Shown piece by piece: positions 9,847-19,405 of a DNA stretch of 64,000 nucleotides. The stretch's first letter is position 1, and every line of letters begins with the position of its first letter. Below the pieces are notes generated by a model, which made no database searches, was not told where the DNA came from, and was given only the letters and a program-made list of their open reading frames with translations. The DNA comes from Sporothrix humicola (taxonomy: Eukaryota; Ascomycota; Sordariomycetes; Ophiostomatales; Ophiostomataceae): the NCBI GenBank assembly GCA_021396245.1, contig WNYE01000107.1, forward strand, positions 1 through 64,000, in the 5' to 3' direction. The translations under genes were made by a program, and so were the position numbers.

Positions 9847-12800
9847 TGTTATTTATGGCAGGAGCGGTGGGTTGGGTAGACGAGGAGGGAGCTCTGGAGA
9901 TGGCTGGGGAAGGAGACAAAAGGAGATGAGAAGAGCCAAGAGAAGAAGGAACGATGGGGAATGAGGTGAAAAGAAAGTGAAGAGGTCTGAGAACAATCTA
10001 AGAAAAGACTTTCGGAGATGGACAAGACACGAGGATCGAGGATAGACACAGTTCAAAGTGGAAAAAGACAAAGATAAATAGAGTCGACACAGATATAGTC
10101 AACAACAGCAACGACAACCAGGATGGACATCAATATAGAGACGGAGATGAACGGCGGCGCAAATCCTGGTCGAAGGCGAGACACGGCCGCCACGAAGCGA
10201 GAAGGCTGTGGGGATGCTGGTCTGCGTGGGTTGTGGAGGGTATCTTGAGCTGGGGTCAGGGTTGAGGCTGAAGATGAGGTAAGCTTGTCGAATTGATGTC
10301 GATTTGGTGTCAAAAGAATGTCGAAAGAATGTCAAAATGTCAAGATGTCAAGTGAAGGGCGTGGAGTTATGTAATCTGATAAAACTGCAGGAAGTGCAAA
10401 AAGTGCAGGAGAGGAAAACGGTCGACAGTCATAGGGCAGCTACTTGTATCGGAAGAGGAAGGAGCTGAGAGCACGGCGCATTTCGATACCGGAGACCGAG
10501 AGTGTGGGTGAGAATGGGGAAGGAACGAAGGGAAGGCCGATGCAGAGATACGGTGATCCTTGCCTTTTTTTTTTGGTGGAGAAGATATCGTCTCTTTGCT
10601 ATTGACAAGTCTGCGTCGAATCTCTGGGGTTCGGCGCTTTATTGCTGTCTGGTCTAGGACCTGTTCTTGGACCTGATTTGTGCTCCGTCGTACTTTATTG
10701 ATGTCTTGTCTTGATCGTGTCTCGATGTTGATTTGTCGTAGGTTCTTCATCTGTCTTGCTCTGTCCTTCGTCCTCTTTTTCATCACCGTCTTCCCCATCT
10801 CCTCGCTTTCTTCTCCTCTTTCCTCTGTCATGTAAAAACTCCACTCTTTTCTTCTTTTCGTCACTGGCCGGCCTTGGACCGGAGGCGTCGAGACCGCTGT
10901 TGTGAGGAGTGAGGAGGCGGTTTGGAGAGCCGCTATGGCGCTATCCCAGGGGCGGCACGTTTTTTTAGCGGCAAATTCACCACGCCGTTTACCTGTGTCA
11001 TTACCAAACAACCGTCCTTGTTCACTCTTTCTTTGCTTTTTTTCTGTGCTCCTTCCCCTCAGAGGGAGTTTGTTCTTCCCAGGTCTTCCCTAGGCTACTT
11101 CCTTTCCGGGTTTAGAGGCCCTGGTGGTAGGTACCCTAGCTCCCATTTTTAGGGCCTCTAGAGGCCATTTGTGACTCCACCAGTGAGCGTTGATATTGAG
11201 TCTTCCATTCACTGCAATGACTCTTTGACTGGCCCCTTCACTTTTCTTTCATTGTTCTGTCTCCGTCCTTTCTCCGTCTGCCGGGTCGGCGGTCACAATG
11301 CAGATTCGCATGTCGTTCGTACGAAGGCCTTATCCTGGTAATGAGAGTCCGTAACACGGGCACACAAACGGGCCCAGCGTTGGCCAAGCGCATGGCGGAA
11401 GGAACTCCGACCTTGTCGGGCTTGCACCTTCCCTGCCAAAAACGCTGGTCCTTCTCTGCCCCTGTCCCTGTCGACCTCGCTACGTTTTCTGGAACATGCA
11501 TGAGTGGTGGCCTTTTTATACAGCATCAATGTCTCAACATCGTCGTTTCGTCTTTTTCTTCCTGTTCTTTTCTTTTTCTTTTCTACCCTTTCCTCTTCTC
11601 CTTCCCGTTTCCTGTCCCTTTGTCCTGGGACTTTTCCCTGCAAACAACAGGCCATCAATCTCGCAGGAAAATCTCTCCATCTCGCTCTCGCACCCCCAGC
11701 AAATTGGTTTCTGTATAACATCGGGCGGACTAAAAAGGACAGACGGACAGTAAGAAAAAAGAAGGTCAGCTGCAAGTCAAATGTTGGCCGTATCACTCGA
11801 CGCACGACCAGGCTAGACGATCTTGCAGCATTCAATTGTGTCAAGGGACAGTTTCCTGGGTCGGCAATGTGCAGAGGGCAAGTGCCGGTTGGGAAGGAAT
11901 GCGACTGGGAACAACCAGCCGGAACCGGCATCTAGGTAAGGTGTGTTCGGTGGATGTTTGGGGTCGTGAAGCAGCAGCTTGTCCCGTTCAGCTGGGTCGC
12001 GAGCCTTGCCGCTGGTAAATCGTGAGAAGTTCCCCCCAAGAAAGTTCTTCCGGCAATGACTGGCTGTCCCGGAGACCAGGGACAACGCGGACGAACTCAT
12101 GCTTTATCTTGATTTCCTTGCGTGCGGAGGATTACAAACAGTCGTGCGTGCGAATGCCGTGAGATGGTTGAATGCATGACGTCTGAGCGACCGGTGTACA
12201 GAGTTGCGAAACATGATACAGGACACAGAAGGACGCTGGACACAAGCGTGGAGCTCAGGATACAAGGCACAGAACACGGCAGGACAAACGACAGTAGACA
12301 GATGACATACTGAAGGTGAAGAGTGGCAGAGAAAGAGGGGAGAAGAGGTGGCAAATCAAGAAGCTGCGGAAAGAGGCCATGGTGAACAAGGTTGAGCGAG
12401 AGGGTTATGACGATGGACGGAGAAAGGAAAGTGGATGTCGGGATGACAAAGGCGCAATGGTGAGGAGATGACAAACCCAAGATGACTCAAAACACGGGGA
12501 AATCGATGCTTTCAACAGCATCAACGCGACCACAGCTTGTTGACAACGGAAAGCAACCAAGATCGGATATCGACTGGCCATTCACAGTCGCAACCGACCT
12601 GACGGACAGTTGCATCGAAAAGCCGTGAACCTGTGTGGGTAATGGTAAATTGCACGAATTGTGGGCCAGCGGAAAGCGGGCAGAGCTGGGGAAGGCGCCG
12701 GTTGCCGGGTTCGTGTTGATTTTAGTCCTGTCAGCCTCTCCTCATCTTGTTTTCTCCCCTTTCACGTTGTGATATCGTTGGCCCAGGCGCTTTTGCTTTG

Positions 12801-14191
12801 CCCAAAGGCAACTTTTGTCGACTTTGTCCCCATTCTTCCCCATCAATCCCCAAATGGCAGTAGCCACTCGGAATGCAGACGGCCGGTAGCGCCATCCCCA
12901 CGATTTGACCGCCTCATGGCAACAAAGACATCTTCAGTTTTTAGCCTTTGATATCGTCCTATCTGGCCCGGCATCTAGTCGGCAGACTGGACGATCATTA
13001 TCGACCGAAATCGCCGTGTTTGGACACCTTTGCGTTGTCGGAGGTGACGGTTCAACGTTCAACGACCTATTCTCGTCATGTGGTCGATATTTAACAGGTA
13101 TTTACCAGCGAATGCATAGCCTCGCAAGATAAGAGTCAGCGAACTCATTTTTCGATATTGAAATCCGTTCTCGCAAGGCTGCATTCAAAAGCCACAAAAT
13201 ATCACAACGAACGCCGATGCAGAGTCGATCGACATAAACTGATTGTTGCCCGGTGTCCTGTCCGGTCATCGGCAGAGCCAGGGCGGACACAGAGCGCGAC
13301 GAGATTCCGCCAAGCGTAGCGTTCGTTTAGGGCCGAGAAGGGCGCTAGAAGGAGCTTATTCAAAGGGTCGCGTGCACCTGCCTCAGCCTCGTTTGAATTT
13401 ATGAGGACAAAGGTAAGGGGGGCGCTGACGACAAAAGGGCTTTTAACCGAATTGTTTTCTTTGATTTGCCAGATGCCCGAATTGGGGGTTATTGAAACTG
13501 CTGGCCGCGGTCGGGATCGCTGTGTTAGCTGGCCCGTGCCGATTGTGGCTTCGTCTTGGCTCTTGTCCTGGTAATTTCAGCCTCGATTTTTCATTCTGCC
13601 TTGTGAAGCCACCGAAGCTTGTTTTGACCGGGTGTCAAACGGTAGCTCCGGGTCAAGGCGACTCTTGCATCGTTGAAACAAAAATATGTGCAGACTGTGC
13701 CAGAAAACTGACGTCAAAGTGAAAAAAGGGACGTTTTTATTTGTTCATCGCGTCGATTGACGGCTCACTTTGACTGGCCCGGTTGCAATTCGCAAGAGTC
13801 GTATTGAATGCCTAGATGGAATAGCCAATGAGCTAGAGAAAACCAGACGCAAAGAGGGCAAATGAGGGTCAGAAAAGGCGGCACGGGAAGTAATGCTACC
13901 CAAAGCATAACCATGGCAGCTGAAAACGCAGATTACCCTATCCCACGCGAAGGATGCAACTGTAGCTGTCGTGCTGGAAAATTCCACACAGCGGGAGGCC
14001 TTGTGCCATGATGGGAGGCCTTGTGCCATGAAGGGAGGCCTTGTGCAACGAAGGAGAATAAATCTGGGCACTTGCCCAGCATTTTCGTCGTTGTGGTGCA
14101 TCGCATTTTTGAGCTTGAATTCAAGCTTCACGCAACATTCGACTTGACCTCGTCTCGTTTCGAGACGACACTTTGCGATACTCAAACCAAA
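9847..14191. other. 4.3-kb intergenic region between divergent genes
   Basis: The region lies between the divergent starts of the DHA2 transporter (9846) and the gene at 14192. Open frames are short, of skewed composition and without recognisable domains. It holds a 20-bp triple repeat at 13993-14052 (separate entry). No RNA gene is seen. Confidence 0.55.
13993..14052. repeat. 20-bp direct tandem repeat, three copies
   Basis: Three head-to-tail copies of a 20-bp unit beginning GGGAGGCCTTGTGC at 13993, 14013 and 14033; the first two differ by one base and the third by a few. The block ends 140 bp before the start codon at 14192, so it lies in the presumed promoter or leader. Confidence 0.85.
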
Positions 14192-15109
14192 ATGGCACCA
14201 ATACGACCAGACGCCCTCATGGGCCGCCTTTCTACATCATCAGCAGCATCACTCCTCCCTACAGGAGCACTACAAATACGAGAGGCTTTGCCCCGTTCAT
14301 ACGAGGATATTACACCATCTATTGCCTTCCAGCGCGTCACCCGAGTCCTCTTCGAGAGCCTGAGCAAGCGCGACGACGACAGCGACAGCCAAGAAACAAG
14401 CAGTGAACGTAACAGAGACCTCGCCATCCTTGTCTCCGTCTATTTCGGCGGCGGTATCATCGGCGCAATCTTGAGCTTCACCTATTCGCATTTCAAGAGG
14501 GGCGGCACCTGGGGGGAGTACCGCAAACGCTGGCTCAAATACATCTCCCTGTTACTGTGCTGTTTCGTGCCATATCTCTATCCCCTGCTTAAATCGAAGG
14601 CAACACTTCTTTCTCGCAGAGCTGGTTTCAAGCCTTCTGCTCCGGCAGCTTCTACTTCTCGTCCAGCAGCTTCTGCTTCTCGTCCGGCAGCTTCTGCTTC
14701 TCGTCCGGCAGCTTCTGCTTCTCGTCCGGCAGCTTCTGCTTCTCGTCCAGCAGCTTCTCGTCCAGCAGCTTCTCGTCCAGCAGCTTCTGCTTCTGCCTCT
14801 GCCGCAAGGCGTCCCGCCGCAAATTCTGCAAATCCCAAAGACGGCGACCCGAGTTCCCCACCGCCCTACAGCCGCGAACGACCGCAAATGCCTCTGGGCC
14901 CTGTTGTGCTGACACCCGATCTGCCCGACCAGCAAGACCCAGACGCCGTCAACTGCGTTCCTCCACCGCCGCCGAATGCGCCGTTGATGCCGCACCCGCC
15001 AGCACCTGCAGTGATCAGAACTAGGACGTCAGATGATGGCAGAGACTGCGAAGAAGGGCATGGCATGGACGGCGCGCATTTGTTGGTGACCAGAAACACG
15101 CTTCCTTGA
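14192..15109 (+). CDS. orphan membrane protein with SASRPAA repeat tail
   Basis: I do not recognise a family. The frame is open from 14021, but the ATG at 14192 (ccaaaATGgc) is preferred because the upstream part runs through the triple repeat. The product is 305 residues in one exon: a hydrophilic head (1-76), a hydrophobic helix at about 77-100 with GGGIIGAI, a basic loop, a second hydrophobic stretch at about 117-135, then a tail made of Ala/Ser/Arg/Pro repeats (about 151-197) and a Pro-rich end. The repeat tail is encoded by a minisatellite. The next gene (15691) has the same strand and a similar order of head, helix and low-complexity tail. Confidence 0.65.
   Translation: MAPIRPDALMGRLSTSSAASLLPTGALQIREALPRSYEDITPSIAFQRVTRVLFESLSKRDDDSDSQETSSERNRDLAILVSVYFGGGIIGAILSFTYSHFKRGGTWGEYRKRWLKYISLLLCCFVPYLYPLLKSKATLLSRRAGFKPSAPAASTSRPAASASRPAASASRPAASASRPAASASRPAASRPAASRPAASASASAARRPAANSANPKDGDPSSPPPYSRERPQMPLGPVVLTPDLPDQQDPDAVNCVPPPPPNAPLMPHPPAPAVIRTRTSDDGRDCEEGHGMDGAHLLVTRNTLP
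14646..14780. repeat. 21-bp / 15-bp coding minisatellite
   Basis: Five copies of a 21-bp unit (CAGCTTCT-GCTTCTCGTCC-GG/AG) from 14646 to 14750 are followed by two 15-bp shortened units to 14780. Unit lengths are multiples of three, so the reading frame is kept and the array codes for PAASxSR heptads and PAASR pentads. The opposite strand is open too, as expected of an in-frame repeat. Confidence 0.92.
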
Positions 15110-15690
15110 GATAGCACGTCGCGATACCATGATACAATAACACGACACGAAGAAGAAAAAAAGATAAACAAAACATGGCCAGAATTACAAAGTATGGCTG
15201 CCACTAGAACTGCGAGCAAATCTTGGCCCTTGTCCGTTCCCTTGTCCGCTCCTAAAACAGTGGGCAAACACCAAGAAACATCAGCTCGAGTGCCCAGAGT
15301 CTAGCCCACGCAGCCAAGACTGCTAGGTTGACCTGTGAGGCTGAGTCCACTGTTGATGTTTTCCGCGCCTGAAACCCCTCAATACCCTCACAATTCAGAG
15401 ATCACAGGCGCTGGAAAGAGCAAAGCAAACAATATTTCTCGTATCTTGTGTTCACTACGATGGATTTGTCTGTTTCTTTTCTTCTTCTGTCTGGCTGTTC
15501 TCATGATATGAAGTTTGCCAAGAGCATCCATTCGCGGGTGATGCTCCACCTTCTCTGACACCCGCCACTCAACCTTATTTCAACCCCAGAATGCCCAGTT
15601 TCGTTTTCGTCCCTGTTTCTGATTTTGTTCCCTTTGCAAAACACACGTCTCTTCCATCACCACCACCGCCATCGTCATCACAAACACAAT
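15110..15690. other. intergenic and leader between two co-oriented orphan genes
   Basis: About 580 bases. The last 200 are C/T-rich and end in CCA/CAC-rich sequence just before the next start codon. Nothing coding is supported. Confidence 0.6.
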
Positions 15691-16383
15691 ATGGCCCCGT
15701 TGGGCAACACCGCACTGGCTCTCGCCATCACCAACAATGTCAACAACCTCAACCTCAACCTCAATCCCCCTCCTGCTTTCGAACTTCCTCCCGCATTTTC
15801 CTCCATTACACCTCGCGATGACTACGACGACGTTATCGCTCGGCGGAAGAGAAAGGAAAGAATCCGGAACGCGCTCATCATCTCGCTCAACCCCGTCACC
15901 CTGATTATCTTCATCATGCTTGTCTGGTACACCTACCGATGCCTGAGAAACTGCTACCGTAACCACGAGGTAGATAAACGGTTGCAGGCTGCCAATGCAT
16001 ACAGAGAGCAAGAGATGGAGAGACAATGGCAAGCAAATTTCGGTCCCCAGTCGAACAACTACCGGCCGCCGCCAGAACCGACGACCGGCAACGAAGGCCA
16101 GCTTCAAATGCCTGCACCTGCCACCATCAATACACCACGCAAAGGATTCATGTCGCGGATATGGCGACGCAAGACGGCGGCGGACAATTCTACGACGGAC
16201 GCTACCGTGCTGAGAGATTTAAGACCCGAGGCAACGACAGCGGATCCCACAAAGACTTTGGAGACGACGGATGCGGGCAGGCGACCCAGCAACGACTCTC
16301 AGAGGACGACAGTCGGGATTGAAACTGTGCCAGCACCCACCGTTGACGATACTACGGATGAGAAGAAGGATATCAAATCCTGA
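15691..16383 (+). CDS. small single-pass membrane protein, unrecognised
   Basis: A single exon encodes 230 residues from the ATG at 15691 (acaatATGgc). The frame is open from 15625, but the extra residues are a His run translated from a CAC-rich leader. Residues 1-59 are hydrophilic with an Asn/Leu repeat and a basic RRKRKER just before the only membrane helix (about 60-85), which is followed by Cys/Arg residues. The rest is a charged, probably disordered tail ending in KKDIKS. The basic flank before the helix suggests that the N-terminus is cytosolic. No family was recognised. Confidence 0.6.
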   Translation: MAPLGNTALALAITNNVNNLNLNLNPPPAFELPPAFSSITPRDDYDDVIARRKRKERIRNALIISLNPVTLIIFIMLVWYTYRCLRNCYRNHEVDKRLQAANAYREQEMERQWQANFGPQSNNYRPPPEPTTGNEGQLQMPAPATINTPRKGFMSRIWRRKTAADNSTTDATVLRDLRPEATTADPTKTLETTDAGRRPSNDSQRTTVGIETVPAPTVDDTTDEKKDIKS

Positions 16384-16642
16384 TACAGCACTTCCAACCT
16401 TTTCCTACACTTTATCATGTTTATTTTGATACGTTTGTTTTGTTTGAGCGCCTTGTAGAGTCTTTTCTTTTCAGTTACGATACCATACCACGCCGTACTT
16501 TTATTTTGTTCTGCTATTTATGTGCTGGTCACTTTGTTGATATTTATTTTATATACCTCAGTTAATAAAACCACAACAAATGTCAAGCCAAGTGCCATCA
16601 TAAATGTGACATGACGACAATCTTTCGGCTACGTCCATACAG

Positions 16643-17804
16643 CTATGCCTGCGGCTTCTGGGCCACGCCAAAGAACAACCGGAGCTTGCCACTGCCCATC
16701 TGCGGCGGCAGCTCACAGAACGTCGGGTTGAGACGGATCTCGCCATTGACCAGACCAGCATCACTGAAGATCTTGAGCATGTCCTTATCGGAGAAGCCGC
16801 GGTGCACGACCGTGTGAAGACCTCCGGGGGCATCTGCAGCTCCATGGTCATGACCGTGGCCATGACTGTGATCATGGCTGTGGTCGTGTCCGTGATGGTC
16901 GTGGGAGTGATCATGGGAGTGATCGTGGGCATGGGCGTGTCCGTGGTCATGGCCATGATGGTGACCATGTCCGTGGCCTTCCATCACTGCAACACCCTCT
17001 CCACTTTCTGGCAGACTAAGGTCAATCACTAGCAACTTGCCACCCGGTGCAAGACGGCTGGCCATTCCCTGAAGAACAGCTACAGGGTGTTCAACGTGGT
17101 GCAGTGCCATGGAAATAAGTGCCATGTTAAAGCCCTCAAACTCAGCACCATCGGCGGCCTTGGCGAGTGACGGATCACTCCCCGTAGCCAGGTCGGCCTC
17201 GACGGCACGCATTCTCTCGGGAGCGAACCCTGCCGCCTGGGCCGCCTCGTTGTAACGCTGCACCATGGTCGACGAGATATCGACGCCGCGAATATGGGCT
17301 GCATACGGCGCCAGGGCCGTCGAGATGACGCCGTTGCCGCATGCATAGTCTAGCAGACGAATGCCTGTGCCGGCCTCGAAACTGGCACCTTCGGGGATGC
17401 CAATGAACGCCCGGTTCGTCGTCAGATACTCAATGATCTGGCGGTGCATTTCGGCGATCCACTTAATCTTGAACGTGTCCTCGGGGAGGTTGCTATTTTG
17501 TTAGTGACTGTACGGATGTGATCGGGGACGGAGAGATCTACTCATAGTGCTCCTTGTTGACCTCCTTCCAGGTCTTGCCGTCCTTGGGCTGGTCGGGGAT
17601 GTCAAAGTTCATGATGTTGGCGGGTGCTTGGGCTGTCTTGGGAATCGAAATAATGCGGGACGGGACGTCAAAGTAGAGTGTGAGGAGCGTGATCATAAAC
17701 GTGATGAAAAGCAGTGATGTTGTTTTGTAGAAGAAGCTGGTTGTTCTTTGGCGCGGTTTTGTCTGTTTGGCGTGCTGCTTATTGTAGCCCAAATCCGCAG
17801 GCAT
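16643..17804 (-). CDS. class I SAM-dependent methyltransferase with histidine-rich insertion
   Basis: Two exons, 17804-17542 and 17492-16643, are joined over a 49-nt intron (donor GTAGAT, CACTAAC branch, AATAG acceptor) to give 370 residues. SAM motif I is LLDYACGNGVIS at about 134-145; GVDIS and the SMALHHVEHP segment fit the later motifs of UbiE/COQ5-like enzymes. Between the last catalytic-core strand (LLVIDLSLPE) and the C-terminal VVHRGFSDKDM lies a stretch at residues 259-305 with 24 His alternating with Gly, Asp, Ser and Ala. Residues 30-46 form a hydrophobic helix, a possible membrane anchor. If translation instead began at Met65 (17612), the protein would be soluble; both starts are possible. 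Substrate unknown. The 3' end faces the gene at 15691 with about 260 bp between. Confidence 0.85.
16841..16981 (-). repeat. His-rich coding repeat (HGHDHSHDH type)
   Basis: This 141-bp stretch is built from degenerate 6-bp CAT/CAC-containing units and codes for alternating His with Gly, Asp or Ser, as in the cytosolic loops of CDF and ZIP zinc transporters. It lies inside the methyltransferase gene, in frame. Confidence 0.9.
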
Positions 17805-18646
17805 AACCCGGCTCTGGATATCGCTGTAGTCGGTGTTTTTGCGATTGATTCAATGTGAAGATGTAATTGTTGAGTCTGAAGATGTAGACTTCCAATCGGT
17901 ATTCTCTGCACCTTCCATCCATCTTTATATCAACTTGAAGCCTTGTCTGCCACTTCTCGGAGACTTTTGCTCAGAACCTGACTGGTTCTTTGTATCCGAA
18001 AAGTCTCCGAAAAGACACGTTTTGGCCTGTATACGCATCCTAAAATGAAAATAAAAATGGAACAGAAGAGAATCGACAGCAAAAAAGGTTTAAAAGCATC
18101 AAAACTTGCTCAAATCATTCATTAAGGATGCAAAAGTGTTGTGGTGATGTGGTGGTGTCTTGATGTCAGATGTGGTGATGGTCACTTACATGCGATTTTA
18201 GTCTCTAAAAGGATCACAAGGCTGCACCACCACATCAACTTCAATACCTTCCACCTAGCCGGTAAATTTAACTAGCAATAACAAAATCTCGGCCAAAGGA
18301 ATTCAAGTAGACTCATAATTTTTATCTGTCTTGATTTCCTTGAATCGTTCAATTGCCCTTATTGTACTGCTTCATTTTGGTTTGTCTTGATCAATGTTTC
18401 TGGTCGTTGTATGGCCCCACTTTTTAAACTTACACGCCAGCCGCTACCACTTCGGAGACATCTCTTGAACAGACGCTCCACAAGGCCCAACCTTCGACGA
18501 CATTAAGTGAAGAGCCGGGTGATCATGTTCATAAATCATGTTCAAACTTGCTCATACTCATAGCTTTGTGGCCAAGATGACTTCATTCAGGGCAGCCCCA
18601 CTAGCTGCTATCTTTTCAACAACAATTTGTTGATGTCTCCGACCGG
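17805..18646. other. intergenic, AT-rich, with inverted repeats
   Basis: About 840 bases lie between two minus-strand genes and include the presumed promoter of the methyltransferase gene. A hairpin-forming inverted repeat sits at 17958-18009, and a second pair of 12-bp arms at 18146-18157 and 18225-18236. No gene is seen. Confidence 0.6.
17958..18009. repeat. imperfect inverted repeat (hairpin)
   Basis: Outer arms CGGAGACTTTT (17958-17968) and AAAAGTCTCCG (17999-18009) pair perfectly over 11 bp. Inner arms AGAACC (17973-17978) and GGTTCT (17984-17989) pair over 6 bp around a 5-base loop, with an uneven internal bulge between. It lies 154-205 bp upstream of the first methyltransferase start codon. 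Confidence 0.7.
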
Positions 18647-19405
18647 TCACGGCCAGAGTCTTTCCTTTCTCCATGTGACTGGGTCTGTTTCGGCCTTGCT
18701 ATCTTCCTTCACGTACCGCAACCGCTGGTGTTGACGATCTGTCGCTCCCTGCCAAAACTCAACGTCTGTCGGTGCCACGGCATAGACCAGCCATCCGGGC
18801 GACACGTATTCTGGGTCCTCGTCAAAGAGCGCCTGGGCCTCGGCCGTCTTTTCAGAGAGCTCCTGTTGCGACTTTTCCGGGTCGGCCATAACCTCGCTCT
18901 GTGGAGAGGCAACGGCACTCACTCGCGAGGCCAGCGGCCGTGCTAGGAAATCTGCCGCACAAGCCTCCGCCGGCAACGGCAACGCCTTCCCGCGAATGCG
19001 CACCTGCCGTCCGAGCTGCGACCAGTAGAATGTCAGAGCGCACACCGGATTGGCTTTGAGCTGGCGGCCCTTGGGGCTGGCCGCCTTGACGGCAAAGTGC
19101 CAGCCATTGTCGTCGACGTTTTTGAGAATCAGGACGCGGGCATCGGGCAGGCCGTCCGGGTCGACCGTCGACACGGTCATCGCATGGGGTTCGTAGGGTG
19201 TGGCCGACGCCGCAGCAGTCTTGCCGCCGACGGCAATAGCGTCGCGGAGCCAGGCGACAAAGGCGTCTTGGGGCGTGGCCGGAAACGCCGCCCAGTCGAC
19301 GGGCGCATAGGGTCCTTTGAGCGAGGGCAGGTTGCGAAGGAGCGTACGGACGTCGGTGTCACCGCTAGTATCACCGGGGACACCCATTATTATTTTCTCT
19401 GCCAT
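18647..19405 (-). CDS. pyridoxamine 5'-phosphate oxidase-like FMN protein
   Basis: A single exon encodes 252 residues. The order matches the PNPOx split-barrel family: PDARVLILKNVDDNGWHF, then SPKGRQLKANPVCALTFYW and LGRQVRIRGKA (FMN and phosphate-binding region), then a C-terminal block VEFWQGATDRQHQRLRYV ending in ERLWP, like the PNPOx dimerisation domain. PNPOx oxidises pyridoxamine or pyridoxine phosphate to pyridoxal phosphate with FMN. Compared with the canonical enzyme, the RLHDR signature reads RQHQR, so a related flavin oxidoreductase is possible. No targeting peptide is seen. The ATG at 19405 is followed by a second in-frame Met at residue 7. Confidence 0.85.
   Translation of the reverse strand: MAEKIIMGVPGDTSGDTDVRTLLRNLPSLKGPYAPVDWAAFPATPQDAFVAWLRDAIAVGGKTAAASATPYEPHAMTVSTVDPDGLPDARVLILKNVDDNGWHFAVKAASPKGRQLKANPVCALTFYWSQLGRQVRIRGKALPLPAEACAADFLARPLASRVSAVASPQSEVMADPEKSQQELSEKTAEAQALFDEDPEYVSPGWLVYAVAPTDVEFWQGATDRQHQRLRYVKEDSKAETDPVTWRKERLWP

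Noticed and set aside
10367..11011. 214-codon minus-strand frame
   Set aside because: Lys/Arg/Ser-rich translation of a C/T-rich strand; no domain or conserved-looking segment.
14552..14995. Arg/Ser/Cys repeat frames opposite the minisatellite
   Set aside because: A 21-bp repeat with few stops is open on both strands; only the plus frame links to the helices and a good start codon.
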